In this document: in pieces, positions 5,777 to 9,201 of the stretch
Position numbering within the stretch: position 1 is the first letter of the stretch
How the letters are laid out: each line of letters begins with the position of its first letter
Assembly (NCBI GenBank): GCA_013813755.1
Contig: JACCRD010000010.1
Coordinates: 1-9,201, forward strand
DNA from: Acidobacteriota bacterium
GTDB taxonomy: Bacteria; Acidobacteriota; Blastocatellia; Pyrinomonadales; Pyrinomonadaceae
Direction of reading: 5' to 3'
Length of the DNA stretch: 9,201 bases
Translations under genes and position numbers: made by a program
The notes under the pieces: generated by a model
The model's database searches: none
What the model was told of the DNA's origin: nothing
What the model saw: only the letters and a program-made list of their open reading frames with translations

Positions 5777-5908
5777 CAGCTGTATTTTTTCTGCAACAAA
5801 TTGTATTCTCAAAGCATCTGACGTTTAAGATTTTCCGCAATTTTCCAATAAATAGTCCGTTTTATAAATTTATTTATCTTTCAATATAAACTTTCGAGGT
5901 TTGTTTTT

Positions 5909-8347
5909 ATGACGATTTTAAGAATTGTGTGTGTTTTCGCAGTAGCTTTTCTCTTGACCACGCAGGCAATTTTCGCGGCTCAATCCGGCGCGGTTTATGC
6001 TGAAGGTGAAGTGCTTGTGAAATTCAAAAACGGCACGGTTTCCGATTCCGCCAAAAGTTTGAATCGGGCGATGGGAGCGAGCGTTTTGGAAGAATTCCCC
6101 GAACTCGGTTGGCAGAGAGTTAAACTTCCCGCTAATGTTTCAACCAAAAAAGCGATTTCTCTTTACGAAGCAAACCCCGAAATTGAAACTGTTCAACCAA
6201 ATTTTTATTATCATCTGCTGGCAACTCCAAACGATCCGAGCTTTTCGAGTCTTTACGGAATGCAGAAAATCTCTGCTCCCGCCGCCTGGGATTTATGGAC
6301 GGGAGGCGCGGACACAGTTGTTGCTGTTATTGATTCTGGCATCGCCTATAATCACCAAGACCTTGCGGCAAATATGTGGAAAAATTCGGGCGAGATAAAC
6401 GGAAACGGCATTGACGATGACGGAAACGGTTTTGTGGACGATTATTACGGTTACGATTTTTTCTATAACGATTCCAACCCGATAGATGACGCCGGCGGAC
6501 ATGGAACACACGTTGCCGGAACAATCGGCGCGGTTGGAAATAACGCTTTAGGAGTTGTTGGGGTAAACTGGAACGTGAGCCTGATGGCGATAAAAATTTT
6601 CAGTCCCAACGGCAGCGACAGTACCTCCGCGATGCTCGTTAACGCCTATAACTATATCCGAATAATGAAAAATCGCGGCGTGAACATTCGCGTAACAAAT
6701 AGTTCGTATGGCGGATGCGGCGAGGCTTGCGGTTATGACCAGGCGACCAAAGACGCGCTCGACGCGATGGGAAACGCCGGAATTCTGAATGTATTTGCAG
6801 CGGGAAATAACGGACGAAACGTCGAAACAGATCCGTTATACCCGGCTAGCTATACGAGTCCGAGCGTTTTATCAGTAGCCGCGTCGAATTCAACCGATGA
6901 ACGAGTGGGCTTTTCCAATTTCGGCACAACTAGTGTTGATCTTGCCGCGCCCGGTTCACAAATTTTAAGCACCTATAATTCGTCAAACAGCTCTTATGCA
7001 ACTCTAAGCGGCACTTCGATGGCATCTCCGCATGCGGCAGGCGCGGCAGCGCTGCTTTCGTCCTTTAATCCGAGTCTTTCAGCGGCTTCATTGAAGGCAA
7101 CATTAATGAATCGGGTTGACGCACTTCCGCAGTGGAATGGCGTGGTAAAAACCGGCGGCAGATTAAATATCGGCGGCGCTTTGCAGAATCAGACAGTCTG
7201 CGTTTTTAATGTTGTGTCAAATTCTATGACCGCACCGACATCCGGCGGAAGTTTTAATGTAAATGTGACCGCTCCGGTTAATTGCGATTATTCGGCAATC
7301 AGTAATTCAAGTTTTGTTACTGTTACAAACGGCAATCCGGGAAGCGGCACCAGCACTGTCTCTTTTACAGTACTGCCAAATTCAGGAGCGAGCCGTACAG
7401 GAACCATTAATGTCGGCGGGACAATTGTGACCATTAACCAAATCGGCACGATTGCTACTCAAACTGTTAATCAGGCTCTGGATTTTGACGGCGACGGGCG
7501 CACCGATTATTCGGTGATTCAAAACAGCGGCGGAACAATGATCTGGCACAATTATCAAACCACAAACGGTTATACGCCGATTAGTTTTGGGCTTTTTGCA
7601 GACGATACTCCGGTAGCGAACGATTACGACGGCGACCGCAAAGCTGACATCGCCGTCTGGCGCAATACCAATGGAACTTTTTATGTTCTGCGCAGTTCAA
7701 ATAATACTTTTCAATCTTTTCAATTTGGTCAGGCAGGCGACAATCCAACCGTTTCGCAGGATTTCGATGCTGACGGAAAAGCTGATTTTGCCGTTACGCG
7801 CCCGGTCAACGGAACAATGATCTGGTATATTTTCGGCTCGACCGCCGGATTTAAAAGCGTTCAATACGGCACTGCCGCGGATAAACCCGTACGCGGTGAT
7901 TTTGACGGTGACCGCAAAGCCGATTTAGCCGTTTACCGACCGGAGAGCGGTTCACCCGCCAACACATTTTTTGTGCAGAAAAGTTCAAATAACACTCAAA
8001 TAGCCGTGTCTTTCGGCACTTCCGCCACCGATAAAATTGTTCCCGGTGATTATGACAGGGACGGTAAAACCGATTTCGCAGTCTGGCGAACAACCAACGG
8101 CGTTTGGTATGTCTTAAATAGTTCGGACGGAAATTTTAGCTCGTTCCAATTTGGAGCAAACGGAGATTTACCGACACCCGGCGATTATGACGGCGATGAA
8201 AAAACGGATTTCGCCGTCTGGCGACCAAATGCTAATCAGAACGAAGCGGGCATTTTCTATGTGCAAAAAAGTTCCGACGGCTTTGACGCTTTCGGCTGGG
8301 GTAATTCGACGATGAAGGTTCCGGCGAATTCAGTCAACAATCAGTAA
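5909..8347 (+). CDS. Secreted S8 (subtilisin-type) serine protease with BACON-like domain and six calcium-loop repeats
   Basis: An 812-residue exported protease. GAGGT (5896-5900) precedes the ATG by 8 bases. Order of parts: signal peptide (1 to about 24); prodomain of the fervidolysin kind (about 30-100, GEVLVKFKNG to VQPNFYYHL); S8 catalytic domain (about 110-425) with D142 in VIDSG, H198 in GHGTHVAG, oxyanion N300 in AAGNNG and S370 in SGTSMASPH, so the triad is complete. An Asp/Gly/Asn-rich insert (162-178, NGNGIDDDGNGFVDD) probably binds calcium. A BACON-like Ig domain follows (about 431-512, SNSSFVTVTNGNPGSGTSTV). Six FG-GAP/VCBS-like repeats end the protein, starting at D525, D572, D618, D664, D714 and D759, each with D-[FY]-D-x-D-x-[KR]-x-D. 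No transmembrane or sorting segment follows. It should act outside the cell; the substrate is unknown. BACON and repeats probably bind glycans or other proteins (inference). Confidence 0.93.
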   Translation: MTILRIVCVFAVAFLLTTQAIFAAQSGAVYAEGEVLVKFKNGTVSDSAKSLNRAMGASVLEEFPELGWQRVKLPANVSTKKAISLYEANPEIETVQPNFYYHLLATPNDPSFSSLYGMQKISAPAAWDLWTGGADTVVAVIDSGIAYNHQDLAANMWKNSGEINGNGIDDDGNGFVDDYYGYDFFYNDSNPIDDAGGHGTHVAGTIGAVGNNALGVVGVNWNVSLMAIKIFSPNGSDSTSAMLVNAYNYIRIMKNRGVNIRVTNSSYGGCGEACGYDQATKDALDAMGNAGILNVFAAGNNGRNVETDPLYPASYTSPSVLSVAASNSTDERVGFSNFGTTSVDLAAPGSQILSTYNSSNSSYATLSGTSMASPHAAGAAALLSSFNPSLSAASLKATLMNRVDALPQWNGVVKTGGRLNIGGALQNQTVCVFNVVSNSMTAPTSGGSFNVNVTAPVNCDYSAISNSSFVTVTNGNPGSGTSTVSFTVLPNSGASRTGTINVGGTIVTINQIGTIATQTVNQALDFDGDGRTDYSVIQNSGGTMIWHNYQTTNGYTPISFGLFADDTPVANDYDGDRKADIAVWRNTNGTFYVLRSSNNTFQSFQFGQAGDNPTVSQDFDADGKADFAVTRPVNGTMIWYIFGSTAGFKSVQYGTAADKPVRGDFDGDRKADLAVYRPESGSPANTFFVQKSSNNTQIAVSFGTSATDKIVPGDYDRDGKTDFAVWRTTNGVWYVLNSSDGNFSSFQFGANGDLPTPGDYDGDEKTDFAVWRPNANQNEAGIFYVQKSSDGFDAFGWGNSTMKVPANSVNNQ
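7481..8303 (+). repeat. Protein-level repeat array (six FG-GAP/VCBS-like units) in the protease gene
   Basis: The encoded units begin with an Asp-rich loop, continue with [IF]AVWR- or AV[TY]RP-like strands, then NGTFYVLRSSNNTFQSFQFG-type strands. Unit starts are spaced 47, 46, 46, 50 and 45 residues. The spacing and the D-x-D-x-D loops suggest short beta-propeller blades, each binding a calcium ion. The third unit has DFDAD and the fifth DYDRD in place of D-x-DGD, and the first (RTDYSVIQNSGG) is the most divergent. Confidence 0.8.
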
Positions 8348-8464
8348 TTTTTTGCCAATCAACCTTTTTGCAAATCGGAACGTCTAAAGTCGTAGAATTT
8401 TAATAGAAATATAAAAACTTCCGCGAATTATAAAATTTTTTGCGCGATTTCATCAAAGAATTTC

Positions 8465-8494
8465 TTGCATTTGCAGAGTGGTAGATAGTATAAT
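8465..8494 (+). promoter_or_regulatory. Sigma-70-type promoter for the second repeat-protein gene
   Basis: TTGCAT (8465-8470) and a perfect TATAAT (8489-8494) are 18 bases apart in the 224-base AT-rich gap after the protease gene. Transcription would start near 8501 and give a leader of about 70 bases ahead of AAGGA (8559-8563) and ATG 8572. It implies that the second gene can be expressed separately from the protease. The rest of the gap (8348-8464) holds no gene or convincing terminator. Confidence 0.55.
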
Positions 8495-8571
8495 TAACTT
8501 TCTGAATTGCTCGGCGTTTGTTTCGCCCAAATACCTTTTTAAGAATTTTCTATATTTTAAGGAATAAAAAA

Positions 8572-9201
8572 ATGAATAATATATTTGCTAAAAGCGGTAA
8601 AGTCAGCGCGTTTTTTGTGTGCGCTTTACTTTTAGTTGTTTCGGTTTCCGCACAGATTTCACTGCGGACCGCACTTGATACGGATAAAGACGGCAAAGCC
8701 GATTTCTCTGTTCAGCGTCCGACCGACAATGTCTGGTATATTTCAAAAAGCGGCGGCGGATTTACATTTCAGCCATTCGGCTCAACCAGTACGGATTTTC
8801 AAACTCCCGGCGATTTTGATGGTGACGGAAAAGGCGACATCGCCGTCTGGCGCGAAACGACCGGTATCTGGTATTACATTCTCAGTTCGACCAACACGGC
8901 GAGCGGCGTACAGTTCGGCGCGCCGGGCGATGAACCGGTTGCCAGAGATTATGACGGCGACGGCAAAACCGACGTGGCAGTTGTTCGTTACAGCGGCGCC
9001 GTGCTGACCTGGTTTGCGCTGCGCAGTTCAAACGGATCACTTCTTGCGGCTCAGTTCGGAGCTTCGTCAGATTATATCGCACCGGGCGATTATGACGGCG
9101 ACGGCAAATTTGACCTTGCTGTTCAGCGTTCAGGCGCGAATTCATCTACCGATCAAGCAACTTTCTTTATTCTTCAATCTTCTAACAACACTGTATTGGC
9201 A
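8572..9201 (+). CDS. Secreted FG-GAP/VCBS-like repeat protein, 3' end beyond window
   Basis: ATG 8572 has AAGGA eight bases upstream and opens a frame that runs for 210 codons to the window edge without a stop. The signal peptide is MNNIFAKSGK followed by a hydrophobic core to VSVSA (likely cleaved after A27). What follows is only repeat: Asp-rich loops start at D36 (DTDKDGKAD), D81 (DFDGDGKGD), D126 (DYDGDGKTD) and D173 (DYDGDGKFD), spaced 45, 45 and 47 residues, each followed by [IV]AVWR/AVQR-like strands and a QFG-A turn. The loops match the consensus better than those of the upstream protease. No enzyme domain is visible in the part present; one could lie downstream. Probably a calcium-binding beta-propeller on or outside the cell surface. 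Adjacency and module type suggest common origin with the protease tail. Confidence 0.88.
   Translation, partial: MNNIFAKSGKVSAFFVCALLLVVSVSAQISLRTALDTDKDGKADFSVQRPTDNVWYISKSGGGFTFQPFGSTSTDFQTPGDFDGDGKGDIAVWRETTGIWYYILSSTNTASGVQFGAPGDEPVARDYDGDGKTDVAVVRYSGAVLTWFALRSSNGSLLAAQFGASSDYIAPGDYDGDGKFDLAVQRSGANSSTDQATFFILQSSNNTVLA

Noticed and set aside
5535..5889. Two + strand ORFs (60 and 68 codons) with VQLVRTPDCGSGGRGFEPH and MVQEVVGSSPTSRP
   Set aside because: Both read through the tRNA-His gene, and such peptides are common false calls. The tRNA structure explains the sequence.
8433..8452. Possible hairpin with CGCG arms around an AT-rich loop after the protease gene (terminator?)
   Set aside because: Only four base pairs are certain, with mismatches inside, and no T-run follows on the + strand.
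8636..9007. 123-codon + strand ORF and an opposing minus ORF over the last gene
   Set aside because: Both are shadows of the repeat-protein frame from 8572, which has a ribosome binding site, signal peptide and clear repeats.
7481..9201. Whether the repeat region could be a CRISPR or satellite array
   Set aside because: The repeats exist at protein level with variable DNA and no constant spacer structure. They are coding modules.

Overview
The window reads as ordinary bacterial chromosome from what is most likely an Acidobacteriota of the Blastocatellia/Pyrinomonadaceae kind. That guess rests on moderate GC content, signal-peptide proteins built from short D-x-D-G-D repeats followed by 'AVWRP'-like strings, and an S8 protease with a BACON-like domain joined to those repeats. 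It is an inference from protein style, not from a marker gene.

Layout. Positions 1-124 hold the 3' end of an IS5-family transposase and the probable right end of that element. Directly behind it lies a small three-zinc UBP-type zinc-finger gene whose conserved N-terminus starts upstream of every standard start codon, apparently at an ATA. Next come a DUF5996 gene, a low-specificity threonine aldolase overlapping it by 8 bases, and cytidylate kinase, all on the + strand and probably one transcript. The gap before cmk is a heptanucleotide repeat that runs into the cmk start codon.

From 3298 to 5234 two secreted cell-wall enzymes converge with a 14-base gap: an L,D-transpeptidase (+) and a VanY-like D,D-carboxypeptidase with an N-terminal peptidoglycan-binding-like region (-). 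The carboxypeptidase could make the tetrapeptides that the transpeptidase uses as donors. Two tRNA genes follow, tRNA-Arg(UCU) without encoded CCA and tRNA-His(GUG) with the G-1 residue and CCA encoded.

From 5909 to the right edge lie two secreted repeat proteins: an 812-residue subtilisin-type protease (signal peptide, prodomain, complete catalytic triad, BACON-like domain, six calcium-loop repeats), and a second gene made almost only of the same repeats, cut off by the window edge at 9201.

I see no CRISPR array, phage module, defence island or clear undescribed system. The best leads are the non-standard start of the zinc-finger gene, the heptamer repeat at the cmk start, the convergent wall-enzyme pair, and the shared repeat modules of the last two genes. 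No stretch without a gene exceeds 300 bases; the longest (5235-5492 and 8348-8571) hold the leader, promoter and stem-loop candidates listed below.
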